Assembly (NCBI GenBank): GCA_015207195.1
Contig: JADEXJ010000021.1
Span: 1 to 54,549 of the forward strand
Reading direction: 5' to 3'
Length of the DNA stretch: 54,549 bases
From: Pleurocapsales cyanobacterium LEGE 10410
GTDB lineage: Bacteria; Cyanobacteriota; Cyanobacteriia; Cyanobacteriales; Xenococcaceae
This document shows positions 45,520-54,442 of the stretch, in pieces. The notes under the pieces are model-generated. The model saw nothing but the letters and a program-made list of their open reading frames with translations. It had not been told where the DNA came from and did not search any database. A program made the translations under genes and the position numbers. Numbering within the stretch: position 1 is the first letter of the stretch; every line of letters starts with the position of its first letter.

Positions 45520-46257
45520 ATGGATGTAGCAATATCTAGTGGCTGGATCAAAGTCCCAAATCAGGATTTAGCAATAGACGCTTATTTGGCAATCCCAGAA
45601 GCATCGGGGTCTTACCCTGCTGTGGTGGTGGTTCAGGAAATATTTGGCGTAAACGAACATATCAGAAGCGTTACTAGAAAATTAGCTAGAGAAGAATACA
45701 TCGCGATCGCACCTGCCATCTATCAGCGTCAAGCACCTGGATTTGAAGTAGGTTATAGCGAAGAAGACACCAAGCTGGGCAGAGAGTATAAAAATCAAAC
45801 TAAAGCTAGCGAGTTACTCAGCGACATTCAAGCGACTATTGACTATCTCTATAGTCTCCCTGAAGTAAAGCAGTCGGGAGTCGGGACGATTGGCTTTTGC
45901 TTTGGTGGTCATGTGGTATATTTGGCAGCCACCTTAAAAGACGTGGCAGCAACGGCTTCGTTTTATGGCGCACAGATTGCTACCTGGTGTCCTGGAGATG
46001 GCGAACCAACTATAGCTCGTACTCCCGATATTATAGGGACACTTTACGCTTTTTTCGGTACGGAAGATCCCTTGATTCCCAACGAACAAACCGAACAGAT
46101 CGAAGCTGAGTTACAAAAACACCATATTTCCCATCAGGTATTTCGTTACCCAGGAGCGACTCATGGATTTATGTGCGATCGCCGTGAAAGTTATAATCCC
46201 TCGGCAGCCGAAGATGCCTGGAAAAAAGTGTTAGACTTGTTTAGCCAAAAGCTATAA
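45520..46257 (+). CDS. Dienelactone hydrolase family protein
   Basis: A 245-residue alpha/beta hydrolase of the carboxymethylenebutenolidase type. The catalytic triad is Cys127 in GFCFGGHVVY, Asp183 in FGTEDPLIP and His215 in PGATHGFM, with Glu40 in VVVVQEIFGVNEHIR, which clamps the Cys in this family. Natural substrates in cyanobacteria are not known. Start ATG with TAGGAGTG ahead. Between hisB and this gene lies a 121-base leader with several inverted segments. Confidence 0.9.
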   Translation: MDVAISSGWIKVPNQDLAIDAYLAIPEASGSYPAVVVVQEIFGVNEHIRSVTRKLAREEYIAIAPAIYQRQAPGFEVGYSEEDTKLGREYKNQTKASELLSDIQATIDYLYSLPEVKQSGVGTIGFCFGGHVVYLAATLKDVAATASFYGAQIATWCPGDGEPTIARTPDIIGTLYAFFGTEDPLIPNEQTEQIEAELQKHHISHQVFRYPGATHGFMCDRRESYNPSAAEDAWKKVLDLFSQKL

Positions 46258-46363
46258 GTAGACTAAAATTTATTCAGTTTCGTCTTGGTCGATCTTCTCT
46301 TTTGCGCCTTTGTAGAGGCGGGGTTTGACCTCCTAGCCGTTAATATTCATTACTCACATTACT

Positions 46364-47347
46364 ATGTCTGATTCAACATCCCTTCCTAATTCTGCTGGGG
46401 CTTTCTCTATGGAAGATTTCGAGAATGCCTTAAAAGGATATGATTATGAGTTTTCTAGAGGACAGAAAATACAGGGAACGGTAGTCCAAATTACCTCTGA
46501 TGGGGCTTATGTTGATATTGGCGGTAAATCTCCCGCTTTTGTTCCAACCAACGAAGCAGCCTTGGGTTTTGTTAATAACTTAGAAGCGATTTTGCCCGTG
46601 GGCGAAACCAAAGAGTTTGTAATTATCCGCGAACAGGATTCTGATGGACAGGTTACGCTTTCAATTCGCCAATTAGCCCTAGACCAAGCTTGGGCAGACA
46701 TTAAAGAGATGGCGGAAACTGGTAAATCTACCCAAATCAGGATTACAGGAGCAAACAAGGGGGGAGTAACGGGTGAAGTTATGGGACTGCGGGCATTCAT
46801 TCCGCGATCGCACCTACAGCAGCGAGACAACCTAGAATCTCTAACGGGACAACTTCTGACCGCTACTTTTTTAGAGGTAAACCAAGAAAATAGAAAGTTA
46901 GTTTTGTCTCAACGGGATGCGATGCGCGCCGTAGCGATGAACAGCATCCAGGAAGGAGAGTTGATGGCGGGTAAAATAGTCAATATTAAACCTTACGGTG
47001 TCTTTGTCGATCTTGAAGGAGCAACGGGTTTGTTACATATTAAAGAGATTAGTAACGCTCGTGTCGAATCCTTGAATACTCTGCTTAAAGTCGGACAAGA
47101 AATCAAGGTGGTAATCAAACAAATTGACGAATATCAAAATCGGATGTCTCTCTCAATTAAGGCTTTGGAAGAGTATCCAGGAGAAAACATCGAGAAATTA
47201 GAACAGGTGATGACAAACGCCGAAGAAAGATGGGAAAAAGCCCAAAGTTCTGCTGCTGGCGAGTCGCCCGTTGGAGAAACCGCGCCACAAGCTGAAGATC
47301 CCGAACCGTCAGAACCTCAACAAGAAGTCGAGCGTCCTGAATCTTAA
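46364..47347 (+). CDS. rpsA: Ribosomal protein S1 homolog
   Basis: A 327-residue RNA-binding protein with three S1 (OB-fold) domains at about 32-103, 118-185 and 202-272. The first is opened by GQKIQGTVVQITSDGAYVDI and the third by GELMAGKIVNIKPYGVFVDL. The C-terminal 50 residues are acidic and proline-rich. Cyanobacteria and chloroplasts have short S1 proteins with three domains instead of six, and carry two paralogues (Rps1a and Rps1b). Which of the two this is was not resolved. ATG start, followed by a clear terminator. Confidence 0.88.
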   Translation: MSDSTSLPNSAGAFSMEDFENALKGYDYEFSRGQKIQGTVVQITSDGAYVDIGGKSPAFVPTNEAALGFVNNLEAILPVGETKEFVIIREQDSDGQVTLSIRQLALDQAWADIKEMAETGKSTQIRITGANKGGVTGEVMGLRAFIPRSHLQQRDNLESLTGQLLTATFLEVNQENRKLVLSQRDAMRAVAMNSIQEGELMAGKIVNIKPYGVFVDLEGATGLLHIKEISNARVESLNTLLKVGQEIKVVIKQIDEYQNRMSLSIKALEEYPGENIEKLEQVMTNAEERWEKAQSSAAGESPVGETAPQAEDPEPSEPQQEVERPES

Positions 47348-47353
47348 ATAACA

Positions 47354-47391
47354 GCAGAAGGTAGTTTAAAGAGCAAGCCTTCTGCCTTTTC
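47354..47391 (+). terminator. Intrinsic terminator after the S1 gene
   Basis: GCAGAAGG (47354-47361) and CCTTCTGC (47378-47385) form a perfect 8-bp stem with a 16-base loop, followed by CTTTTCT. It isolates the S1 gene from the ars operon. Confidence 0.75.
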
Positions 47392-47422
47392 TGAAAGCCT
47401 TGTTAACCTTTTCTTAATCTAC

Positions 47423-47442
47423 ATATCAATTTTTTTTGATAT
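47423..47442 (+). promoter_or_regulatory. ArsR-type operator of the ars operon
   Basis: ATATCAA and TTGATAT form a perfect 7-bp inverted repeat with a 6-base T spacer, 77 bases before the arsB start. The form ATCAA-N6-TTGAT is that of ArsR/SmtB-family operators. The right half contains TTGATA, which can serve as the -35 element (TACTTA at 16 bases is a weak -10), so a bound repressor would block the promoter. By analogy with Synechocystis, where the arsR gene is unlinked, repression would be lifted by arsenite. Confidence 0.75.
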
Positions 47443-47519
47443 ATTAATCGTAGAATTTACTTAATATCTTAATTTGATCGAACATAAGAGTAACTCGCTA
47501 AACAAATTATTTTGATTTA

Positions 47520-48659
47520 ATGACTAATTCTCCAATTAATTCCCAAGCGGTCAAGGCAGGAAGTCAGCTTAGTTTCTTTGAAAAATATCTTACCTTGTGG
47601 GTTGTTGCCTGCATCATGGGTGGGATCATACTGGGAAAACTATTTCCTGGTATTGCTCAAACCCTAGATTCGATGAGCATTTATAATGTTTCCTTGCCAA
47701 TCGCGGTCTGTCTGTTCTTTATGATGTATCCCATCATGGTAAAGATCGACTTTTCTCAGGCAGTACAGGCTGCTAAAGCTCCCAAACCCGTAATTTTGAC
47801 CCTGGTAATTAATTGGCTGATTAAACCCTTTACGATGGTGGCTTTTGCCCAGTTTTTTCTAGGTTGGCTGTTTCGTCCTCTACTCAGTGCGACGGAGACA
47901 ATTCGCGGGGTAGAAATAGCCCTGGCAGACTCCTACATTGCAGGAGCGATTTTACTGGGGATTGCTCCCTGTACCGCCATGGTGTTGATGTGGGGTTATT
48001 TGTCCTATAGCAATCAGGGGCATACATTGGTGATGGTATCGGTTAACTCTTTAGCAATGCTGTTTCTCTATGCGCCTCTGGGTAAATGGCTGCTGTCGGC
48101 GAATAACTTAACCGTTCCTTGGCAAACAATTGTCTTGTCGGTGCTGATTTATGTAGGACTGCCCTTACTTGCGGGAATCATCAGCCGTTATCTGATTTTT
48201 AAATATAAGGGAAAGCAGTGGTTCGAGGAACGGTTTTTACAGTATCTTTCTCCTGTAGCGATCGCAGCAATGCTGATTACTTTAGTCTTACTCTTCGCCT
48301 TCAAAGGAGAATTAATTTCCAATAATCCCCTACACATTTTACTAATTGCCGTTCCTCTATTTTTACAAACCACCTTCATCTTCCTGATTGCTTATGTTGC
48401 AGGGCTAAAGCTGGGACTCGACTACGAAGATGCTGCCCCTGCTGCCTTAATTGGTGCCAGCAACCATTTTGAAGTGGCGATCGCCACGGCGGTAATTCTA
48501 TTTGGTTTAAACTCTGGTGCAGCCCTGGCTACCGTAGTTGGCGTGCTGATCGAGGTTCCCGTAATGCTGATGTTGGTAGAATTTTGCAAAAACACCGCTT
48601 CCTGGTTTCCCCGACACCCAGAAAAAGCCACCTTACTCGATCCCAGGTGTTGTAAATAG
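47520..48659 (+). CDS. arsB: Arsenite efflux permease, ACR3 family
   Basis: A 379-residue integral membrane protein with about ten hydrophobic segments, pumping arsenite(III) out of the cell. The conserved functional cysteine of ACR3 proteins is in [14 protein letters not shown], and [18 protein letters not shown] near the C-terminus is also family-diagnostic. Named arsB by position in the Synechocystis arsBHC operon, although the protein is ACR3-type. It ends with DPRCCK, which puts a vicinal cysteine pair at the C-terminus. First gene of the operon. Confidence 0.93.
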   Translation: MTNSPINSQAVKAGSQLSFFEKYLTLWVVACIMGGIILGKLFPGIAQTLDSMSIYNVSLPIAVCLFFMMYPIMVKIDFSQAVQAAKAPKPVILTLVINWLIKPFTMVAFAQFFLGWLFRPLLSATETIRGVEIALADSYIAGAILLGIAPCTAMVLMWGYLSYSNQGHTLVMVSVNSLAMLFLYAPLGKWLLSANNLTVPWQTIVLSVLIYVGLPLLAGIISRYLIFKYKGKQWFEERFLQYLSPVAIAAMLITLVLLFAFKGELISNNPLHILLIAVPLFLQTTFIFLIAYVAGLKLGLDYEDAAPAALIGASNHFEVAIATAVILFGLNSGAALATVVGVLIEVPVMLMLVEFCKNTASWFPRHPEKATLLDPRCCK

Positions 48660-48753
48660 CACTCATCCCAAATTCTATCTAGAGCAATTTTTCCAAACTA
48701 CTAACTCCGAACTATCTCGACAAATCAATTTTATTCCTACAGAATCGTTTCCC

Positions 48754-49374
48754 ATGTCCAACTTTGATCGCCCACCGAGAATCCTATTTTTATATGGCTC
48801 ACTGCGAGAACGTTCTTATAGTCGTCTGTTAGCAGAAGAAGCAGCCAGAATCATCAGCGACATGGGGGCAGAAGTAAAGTTTTTCGATCCCCGCGAATTA
48901 CCCCTGCGGGGACAAGTCGAGGAAACTCATCCCTCAGTGCAACAGCTACGAGAATTGAGTCAATGGTCGGAAGGACAGGTGTGGACTTCGCCAGAAATGC
49001 ACGGTAACGTTACAGGGATCTTAAAAAACCAGATTGACTGGATACCTCTAAATATTGGTTCGGTGCGCCCAACCCAAGGAAAAACTTTGGCTGTAATGCA
49101 GGTGAGTGGTGGTTCACAATCTTTTAATGCGGTTAATACCCTGCGGATCTTAGGGCGATGGATGCGAATGTTTACGATCCCCAATCAATCTTCCGTAGCT
49201 AAAGCTTACCAGGAGTTTAACGAAGACGGAACGATGAAAGATTCTCCCTATCGCGATCGCGTTATTGACGTGATGGAAGAACTTTATAAATTTACTCTTT
49301 TACTACGAGACAAGATAGATTACCTCACCGATCGCCATAGCGAACGTAAAGCAAAAGCAATTAACAATCAGTAA
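48754..49374 (+). CDS. arsH: ArsH, NADPH-dependent FMN reductase/organoarsenical oxidase
   Basis: A 206-residue flavodoxin-like flavoprotein. [20 protein letters not shown] is the FMN phosphate loop and [19 protein letters not shown] the second flavin motif. In the family it oxidises trivalent organoarsenicals and reduces quinones or metals with NADPH. It lies 94 bases after arsB and 14 bases before arsC, so the three are one operon. Confidence 0.92.
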   Translation: MSNFDRPPRILFLYGSLRERSYSRLLAEEAARIISDMGAEVKFFDPRELPLRGQVEETHPSVQQLRELSQWSEGQVWTSPEMHGNVTGILKNQIDWIPLNIGSVRPTQGKTLAVMQVSGGSQSFNAVNTLRILGRWMRMFTIPNQSSVAKAYQEFNEDGTMKDSPYRDRVIDVMEELYKFTLLLRDKIDYLTDRHSERKAKAINNQ

Positions 49375-49388
49375 TCAACTAACTAACC

Positions 49389-49784
49389 ATGAAAAAAGTA
49401 ATGTTTGTCTGTAGAAGAAACTCCTGTAGATCGCAAATGGCAGAAGGCTTTGCTAAAACTTTAGGATCGGGCAAGATAGAAGCTGTCTCTTCTGGTTTAG
49501 AAGCCAGTCGGGTTCATCCTACCGCAGTTGAGGTGATGTCTGAAGTAGGCATTGACATTAGTAATCAGACTTCTGATGCTTTGAGTGACTTTGAAGCAGA
49601 TAACTACGATGCCGTAATTTCGATGTGTGGCTGCGGTACAACTTTACCTCCACAGTGGCTGACGCGAGAAGTTTTTGAGGATTGGGATTTAGACGATCCC
49701 GACGGACAACCTATTGCAACTTTTCACCGTGTTAGAGACGAAATTAAACAAAAAGTAGCAAAATTAATTGATTCGCTAATATAA
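49389..49784 (+). CDS. arsC: Arsenate reductase, glutaredoxin-linked LMW-phosphatase type
   Basis: A 131-residue arsenate(V) to arsenite(III) reductase with a low-molecular-weight tyrosine phosphatase fold. The P-loop is CRRNSCR (Cys8 to Arg14), and the resolving cysteines are Cys80 and Cys82 in ISMCGCGTT. Cys8, Cys80 and Cys82 match the three essential cysteines of the hybrid Synechocystis ArsC, which uses glutathione and glutaredoxin. Together with ArsB this makes a complete arsenate detoxification route. Last gene of the operon. Confidence 0.94.
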   Translation: MKKVMFVCRRNSCRSQMAEGFAKTLGSGKIEAVSSGLEASRVHPTAVEVMSEVGIDISNQTSDALSDFEADNYDAVISMCGCGTTLPPQWLTREVFEDWDLDDPDGQPIATFHRVRDEIKQKVAKLIDSLI

Positions 49785-50254
49785 ATTAATTATTGCAGAC
49801 ATAAACATTAATAATAGTTGTTCCTCAAGCTAAGTAAATAAGGAGATCAGCTATTTATCTGGTATTTTGTCGATTTTATCAACTAGAGAAAACTAAAATA
49901 TAATCTAAGCTAGATATATAGGTCGCTTGAATCAAAAAAGTTAACGTTTATTCTTGTCGAGCAATAAATTACCCTGCTCTTCCCTATCTATGATTAAATC
50001 TAATTAACCTGGTCGAAGCCGATTCAGCAATCAGCTAGTCTAACTACTGAAGGCGATCGCCGTTGAGATTGAAGCAATTTTTCTAACGATAGCTTCTATA
50101 TTTTTCTGATAATTTAATAGCTAGCGATCGGAAATTTTTAGATATCTATAGCGAAAAAGCGAGTTTTATAGCTAATCTTGAATAAACCCAGTAAAAGGCT
50201 AATAGCCAAATCTCAAAATTTTTTTAGATCCTTTAGCTAATCAAGCAGTATTAA
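49785..50254. other. Intergenic region after the ars operon
   Basis: 470 bases of AT-rich sequence with no credible coding frame, tRNA or convincing terminator. It contains one HIP1-type GGCGATCGCC palindrome near 50053 and AT-rich inverted words close to 50120-50170. The promoter of the DCC-family gene must be in its right part, but no clear boxes were seen. Confidence 0.5.
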
Positions 50255-50731
50255 ATGGCTTCTGTTTCAACGGAATCAAACAAAAATTCATTAGATAAGC
50301 CATCGTGGAAGATCAAGCTTCTTTATGATGGAGAATGCCCGCTATGTGTTCGAGAGGTCAACTTTCTAACCAAAAAAGATGCAGGAAGGGGCATTGTTGA
50401 GTTTGTAGACATCGCTAGCCTCGACTACGATCCCCAAGATAATGCAGGGATTGATTTTGCCACTGCGATGGGGCGGATTCATGCAATTTTGCCTGATGGA
50501 AAAGTAATCAAAAATGTCGAAGTATTTAGGCGAGTTTACGAAGAGTTAGGCATGGGTTGGATCTATGCTATAACCAAAGTACCTATTTTAGGAGAGATTG
50601 CCGACTGGCTTTATGGTGTTTGGGCAGACTGGCGATTAAAAATTACTCAAAGACCAAATATAGATTTTATAATTGCCGAAAGGCAAAAAAAATTAACTAG
50701 TTCTAATTCAAAAAGATGTAGGGTAGATTAA
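50255..50731 (+). CDS. DCC-family thiol-disulfide oxidoreductase-like protein (DUF393)
   Basis: A 158-residue protein with the DCC motif LLYDGECPLCVREVNFL (Asp-Gly-x-Cys-Pro-x-Cys, residues 22-38), in a thioredoxin-like arrangement, and a C-terminal hydrophobic stretch IYAITKVPILGEIADWLYGVW that packs on the fold. Members are thought to be thiol-disulfide oxidoreductases, with no defined substrate. The ATG is not preceded by an obvious ribosome-binding site. The gene stands alone between arsC and gpmI. Confidence 0.85.
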   Translation: MASVSTESNKNSLDKPSWKIKLLYDGECPLCVREVNFLTKKDAGRGIVEFVDIASLDYDPQDNAGIDFATAMGRIHAILPDGKVIKNVEVFRRVYEELGMGWIYAITKVPILGEIADWLYGVWADWRLKITQRPNIDFIIAERQKKLTSSNSKRCRVD

Positions 50732-50837
50732 TGATTATCAAACTGGCGGTAATCATTAATCCAAGCAAATACGGTCGAACTGACATGGTTGTCGATGGTA
50801 TGATCAATGTGCCAGAGATTATGAGAAGGTAACAATT

Positions 50838-52436
50838 ATGGTTCAAGCACCTGTATCTCCTGTGGTGCTAGCTATCTTAGATGGTTGGGGTCATCGTGAG
50901 TCAACAGACGCTAACGCTATTGCCACCGCAAAGACACCAATATTTAGTAGCTTGCAGGATGTATATCCTAACACTTTAATCAACACTTCGGGTAAGGCTG
51001 TAGGGTTGCCCGATGGTCAAATGGGTAATTCGGAGGTAGGACATCTTAATTTAGGGGCAGGAAGAGTAGTTCCGCAGGAACTGGTTAGAATATCCGATGC
51101 CGTTGAAGATGGTTCTTTATTAGAGAATCAGATACTAATTGATGCTTGCACCAAAACTAATGCTATGGGGGGAAAGCTACATCTGATTGGTCTTTGTTCT
51201 GAGGGTGGAGTTCATTCTCACTTAAAGCATATTGCTGGGTTGTTAGATTTAGCTAAGGCAAACGACGTTAAAGATGTTTGTATTCATGCTATTACTGATG
51301 GCAGAGATACTTACACCACAGAAGGTATTAAGGCTTTAAGCAAAATTCAGGAGTTTATCGATCGCAGCGGAATCGGACGTATTGTAACCATTAGTGGTCG
51401 TTACTATGCAATGGATCGCGATCGCCGTTGGGATCGAGTGCAAAAAGCTTACGATATCATGACCCAGAATGACAAAATTGATAATCGTACTGCTGCTGAA
51501 GTATTAGAAGGCTTTTACGCCCAAGAAATTACCGATGAGTTTATTGTTCCCACCAGAATAGCCTCAGGGGCAGTTAAACCTGGCGACTCGATAATTTTTT
51601 TCAATTTTCGTCCAGACAGGGCAAGACAGCTTACCTATGCTTTTATCAACGACAATTTTAATGGGTTTGCTAGAGAAAAAATTGAGCCAATTCACTTTGT
51701 TACCTTTACTCAATACGATCCCAATGCTGAGGTTGAAGTAGCTTTCAAACCGCAAAATCTCACAAATATCTTAGGAGAGGTAATTGCCAATCAAGGCTTA
51801 CGCCAATTTCGCACCTCAGAAACCGAGAAGTATCCCCACGTTACCTACTTTTTTAACGGTGGTTTAGAACAGCCGTTTGAAGGAGAAGACCGAGAATTAA
51901 TTCAAAGCCCAATGGTAGCCACCTATGACCGCGCCCCAGAAATGTCTGCCGAAGCGGTAACAGAGGCAGTTTGCAGGGCAGTAGATCGAGGTATTTATTC
52001 TTTAATCGTGGTTAACTATGCCAATCCCGATATGGTGGGACATACAGGCAACTTAGAAGCAGCAGTTACAGCGATCGAAACTGTTGACCGCTGTGTAGGG
52101 CGAGTCATAGAAAAGGTTAACCAAGCTGGGGGAACACTCCTGATTACAGCAGATCATGGTAATGCTGAATATATGCGAGATGCCCAAGGCAATCCTTGGA
52201 CAGCCCATACTACCAATCCCGTACCTTTTATCTTGATTGAGGGTGAGGAGAGAAAAATTATCGGACATGGTGCAGATGTACCTTTAAGACAAGATGGTTG
52301 TCTGGCTGATATTGCCCCGACTATCTTAGAAATATTGCAGATACCTCAACCCGAAGAAATGACTGGGAGGTCTTTGATCGAGCCAGCAATCTACGAAGCA
52401 AAGCCAAACCGAACCCCAATTAGAATATCAAGATAA
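50838..52436 (+). CDS. gpmI: 2,3-bisphosphoglycerate-independent phosphoglycerate mutase
   Basis: Interconverts 3- and 2-phosphoglycerate with two Mn ions, in glycolysis and at the exit of fixed carbon from the Calvin cycle. The 532-residue protein has LAILDGWGHR (metal ligand Asp15), the phosphoserine nucleophile Ser65 in MGNSEVGHLNLGAGRVV, ITDGRDT, and TADHGNAEYM with AHTTNPVPFI. Length is the usual one. Start ATG with AGAAGGT eight bases upstream. In cyanobacteria this enzyme is held in check by PirC (CfrA) under PII control, but no pirC gene is seen here. Confidence 0.95.
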   Translation: MVQAPVSPVVLAILDGWGHRESTDANAIATAKTPIFSSLQDVYPNTLINTSGKAVGLPDGQMGNSEVGHLNLGAGRVVPQELVRISDAVEDGSLLENQILIDACTKTNAMGGKLHLIGLCSEGGVHSHLKHIAGLLDLAKANDVKDVCIHAITDGRDTYTTEGIKALSKIQEFIDRSGIGRIVTISGRYYAMDRDRRWDRVQKAYDIMTQNDKIDNRTAAEVLEGFYAQEITDEFIVPTRIASGAVKPGDSIIFFNFRPDRARQLTYAFINDNFNGFAREKIEPIHFVTFTQYDPNAEVEVAFKPQNLTNILGEVIANQGLRQFRTSETEKYPHVTYFFNGGLEQPFEGEDRELIQSPMVATYDRAPEMSAEAVTEAVCRAVDRGIYSLIVVNYANPDMVGHTGNLEAAVTAIETVDRCVGRVIEKVNQAGGTLLITADHGNAEYMRDAQGNPWTAHTTNPVPFILIEGEERKIIGHGADVPLRQDGCLADIAPTILEILQIPQPEEMTGRSLIEPAIYEAKPNRTPIRISR

Positions 52437-52880
52437 TGATCAAGATAAAGTCCACAGATAAACACAGATTCTTGGTGCGCGACGCGCCCTAAAGGATACA
52501 CCTGCGGATAAAGCTAGTCCTTTAGGGCGTTCCTTAGGCGATTAAAAATCGCCAGGGTCGCACCGCAACGCAGATGATTTGCTTGCTTACCAACAATTGG
52601 GTTTTTGAGATGCAGCAGATATTCCTGGTTTTTCCCGCTTGTTTATTGGACTATTTTAGCTGTGTCAGTCCATTAGGGTGGGTTAGGCATAAATATCTAG
52701 TCGATTACAATATTTGATTGTCTGTCTGCCGTAACCCACAAAGACCGAACATTCTCGCCATCTCAAGGTTTAATTTACAAACAGTCTCTAACAACTAACA
52801 ACTAAAGCATTGAGACTGTAATTGAACCAAACCTCAATCTAGCTAACAGTTGAAAAAGTTGAATATAGCTCTATCGGCAG
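52437..52880. other. Intergenic region with dispersed hairpin repeat
   Basis: No gene is seen in about 440 bases. It contains two strong hairpins close together: CGCCCTAAAGGA/TCCTTTAGGGCG (12 bp, 52485-52529) and GGCGATT/AATCGCC (7 bp with AAA loop, 52537-52553). They are embedded in GC-rich sequence, unlike the rest. Near 52790 lies a short run of CTAACAA-type heptamers. Confidence 0.6.
52485..52553. repeat. Two-hairpin palindromic repeat element
   Basis: A 12-bp perfect stem with a 21-base loop is followed 7 bases later by a 7-bp stem with a 3-base loop. The core word TCCTTTAGG occurs again near 26090 and 30905, and CCCTTTAGGG near 28335, so this is one copy of a dispersed repeat family. 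It could also act as a terminator or mRNA stabiliser for gpmI. Confidence 0.7.
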
Positions 52881-52888
52881 CCTACAAT
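52859..52888 (+). promoter_or_regulatory. Probable secG promoter
   Basis: TTGAAT (52859-52864) and TACAAT (52883-52888) are separated by 18 bases and lie about 42 bases before the secG ATG. Each differs from consensus by one or two bases. Confidence 0.5.
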
Positions 52889-52930
52889 AGTGATCGGTCT
52901 TAAAATTTAAAATTCTTACTTATATTTGTA

Positions 52931-53161
52931 ATGAATACTTACCAAATAGTGCAAATTATCTGGGCAGCTTGTGCCTTTCTAACAATTGTATTGATCTTAT
53001 TACATAGTCCCAAAGGAGACGGCTTAGGTGGTATTGGCGGTCAGTCTCAAATGTTTACCAGCACCAAAAGTGCGGAAAATGCCTTAAATCGGATCACCTG
53101 GGGATTGGGTATTACTTTCATAACTTTAACTATTGTCCTAAGCGCGGGTTGGATTGGATAA
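52931..53161 (+). CDS. secG: Preprotein translocase subunit SecG
   Basis: A 76-residue protein with two membrane helices (about 3-22 and 52-74) and the conserved loop HSPKGDGLGGIGGQSQMFTS between them, which identifies SecG. It completes the SecYEG channel and supports protein export across the cytoplasmic and thylakoid membranes. Start ATG. It is transcribed alone. Confidence 0.95.
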   Translation: MNTYQIVQIIWAACAFLTIVLILLHSPKGDGLGGIGGQSQMFTSTKSAENALNRITWGLGITFITLTIVLSAGWIG

Positions 53162-53282
53162 TAGACGGCGATCGCTTTTGGCTGCCTGGTTTAGGGGAAC
53201 GATAGATTAGGTGTTGTCCCAACTATGATTAAGACTTTGATTTCTGAAAGTTATAAGTCTGTTGTTAGATCAAACTAAATAC

Positions 53283-54038
53283 ATGAATCAGTGGCGGTTG
53301 AAATGGCATCGAATTATTGTCTTGGCGATCGCTATTTTTTTTACCATACTTGCAGTTCAAAACTTCAGCGTTTATTCCCAACCATCATTATCTTCAGATT
53401 TACCACCCTCTAGAGTTCACCCCTTGCCGTCATTCTTAGCCAACTGGCAAGATCGGACAAATAGTGGAGATTACTTTGAGGCAGTCGAACCGTCACCTCT
53501 GGGATATTTGGTCTGGTCAAGGTTTCCCCTCAAAGTATATGTAGAGCAACCTACAACTGCTACCAACAGCGCAGCAGATATACGGTTTAAACAGTGGGTA
53601 ACAGCGGTCAGACAGGCGATCGCCGAATGGAATGTTTATATTCCCTTGAAGGAAATAACCGAGCAAGAAACAGCAGATATAGTTATCTGGCGATCGCAAC
53701 CCGAAAGAGAGATTAAATTAAATTCCGATACAGGACTTTATGATATACCCAGAGCAGTTGCAGCCGAAACCAATTATGAGTTTTATCTGACGGAAGATCC
53801 TGCTGTAATTGCTTTGCGGATGACGATACAAATTAGCCCTAATTTTGCAGGGGTATCTCTTTTGGCTACCGTTCGTCACGAATTGGGTCATGCTTTGGGC
53901 ATTTGGGGACACAGTTCACAACCAAGCGATGCGCTGTATTTTTCTCAGGTAAGCGATCCTCCACCAATTTCCTCGCGAGACATTAATACTCTTAAAAAGA
54001 TTTATCAGCAGCCAACCAAATTGGGTTGGAAAATTTAA
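53283..54038 (+). CDS. Exported metzincin-type zinc protease (matrixin-like)
   Basis: A 251-residue protein from the ATG at 53283 (a TTG seven codons upstream is in frame). An N-terminal hydrophobic segment (IIVLAIAIFFTILAV) is a signal peptide or anchor. Near the C-terminus is the full metzincin zinc motif HELGHALGIWGH (about 199-210), with three His and the catalytic Glu, preceded by TVR. The preceding domain (VKVYVEQPT, WVTAVRQAIAEWNVYIPL) matches the N-terminal part of peptidase M10. The Met-turn residue is not obvious. Substrate unknown. Single gene. Confidence 0.87.
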   Translation: MNQWRLKWHRIIVLAIAIFFTILAVQNFSVYSQPSLSSDLPPSRVHPLPSFLANWQDRTNSGDYFEAVEPSPLGYLVWSRFPLKVYVEQPTTATNSAADIRFKQWVTAVRQAIAEWNVYIPLKEITEQETADIVIWRSQPEREIKLNSDTGLYDIPRAVAAETNYEFYLTEDPAVIALRMTIQISPNFAGVSLLATVRHELGHALGIWGHSSQPSDALYFSQVSDPPPISSRDINTLKKIYQQPTKLGWKI

Positions 54039-54130
54039 CTGCTTTTTAGTTTCTGACTCAATAGTTTATATTCATTTACAATCGAGAATATAATCATACG
54101 AATAGATTTTTATAACTTAATCTGTAACCT

Positions 54131-54442
54131 ATGTTCTATTTAGAGCCTATTTTTGAATTTTCACGCCATAATTGTGTTGCCATTTGTTCATTTCTCGTAC
54201 CTACTAACCTGATTGCGACTGTAGCTACGTTGATCTTGATAGTAAGGGAAAGATCCGTCTCTCAAATACTTTGGTCGAAAAGAATAGCTTCAGTTTTAGC
54301 CATCACCTTGTTTCTTCATGTTTCTACCTGGTTTATAGTTGGCGTGGTTACTCCCGTTACTTTTATCTTGTTTGGCTTAGGAACAAGTTGCTTAGTAATC
54401 AATCAAATGGCGGTGACTTATCTTGACGCTCCGCCGTCCTAA
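54131..54442 (+). CDS. Small cyanobacterial membrane protein, 3' end altered by an IS element
   Basis: A 103-residue protein with three hydrophobic segments (about 14-38, 48-70 and 72-90) and the block FSRHNCVAICSFLVPTNLIA at the N-terminus, which looks like a conserved cyanobacterial hypothetical protein known from memory. The last residues LDAPPS and the stop codon fall inside the terminal sequence of the IS200/IS605-type element that begins at about 54423, so the native C-terminus may have been replaced. Whether the protein is still functional is unknown; the membrane part is intact. Confidence 0.65.
   Translation: MFYLEPIFEFSRHNCVAICSFLVPTNLIATVATLILIVRERSVSQILWSKRIASVLAITLFLHVSTWFIVGVVTPVTFILFGLGTSCLVINQMAVTYLDAPPS

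Noticed and set aside
46507-46830. A 107-codon minus-strand frame
   Set aside because: It is antisense to the S1 gene, with no recognisable protein features.
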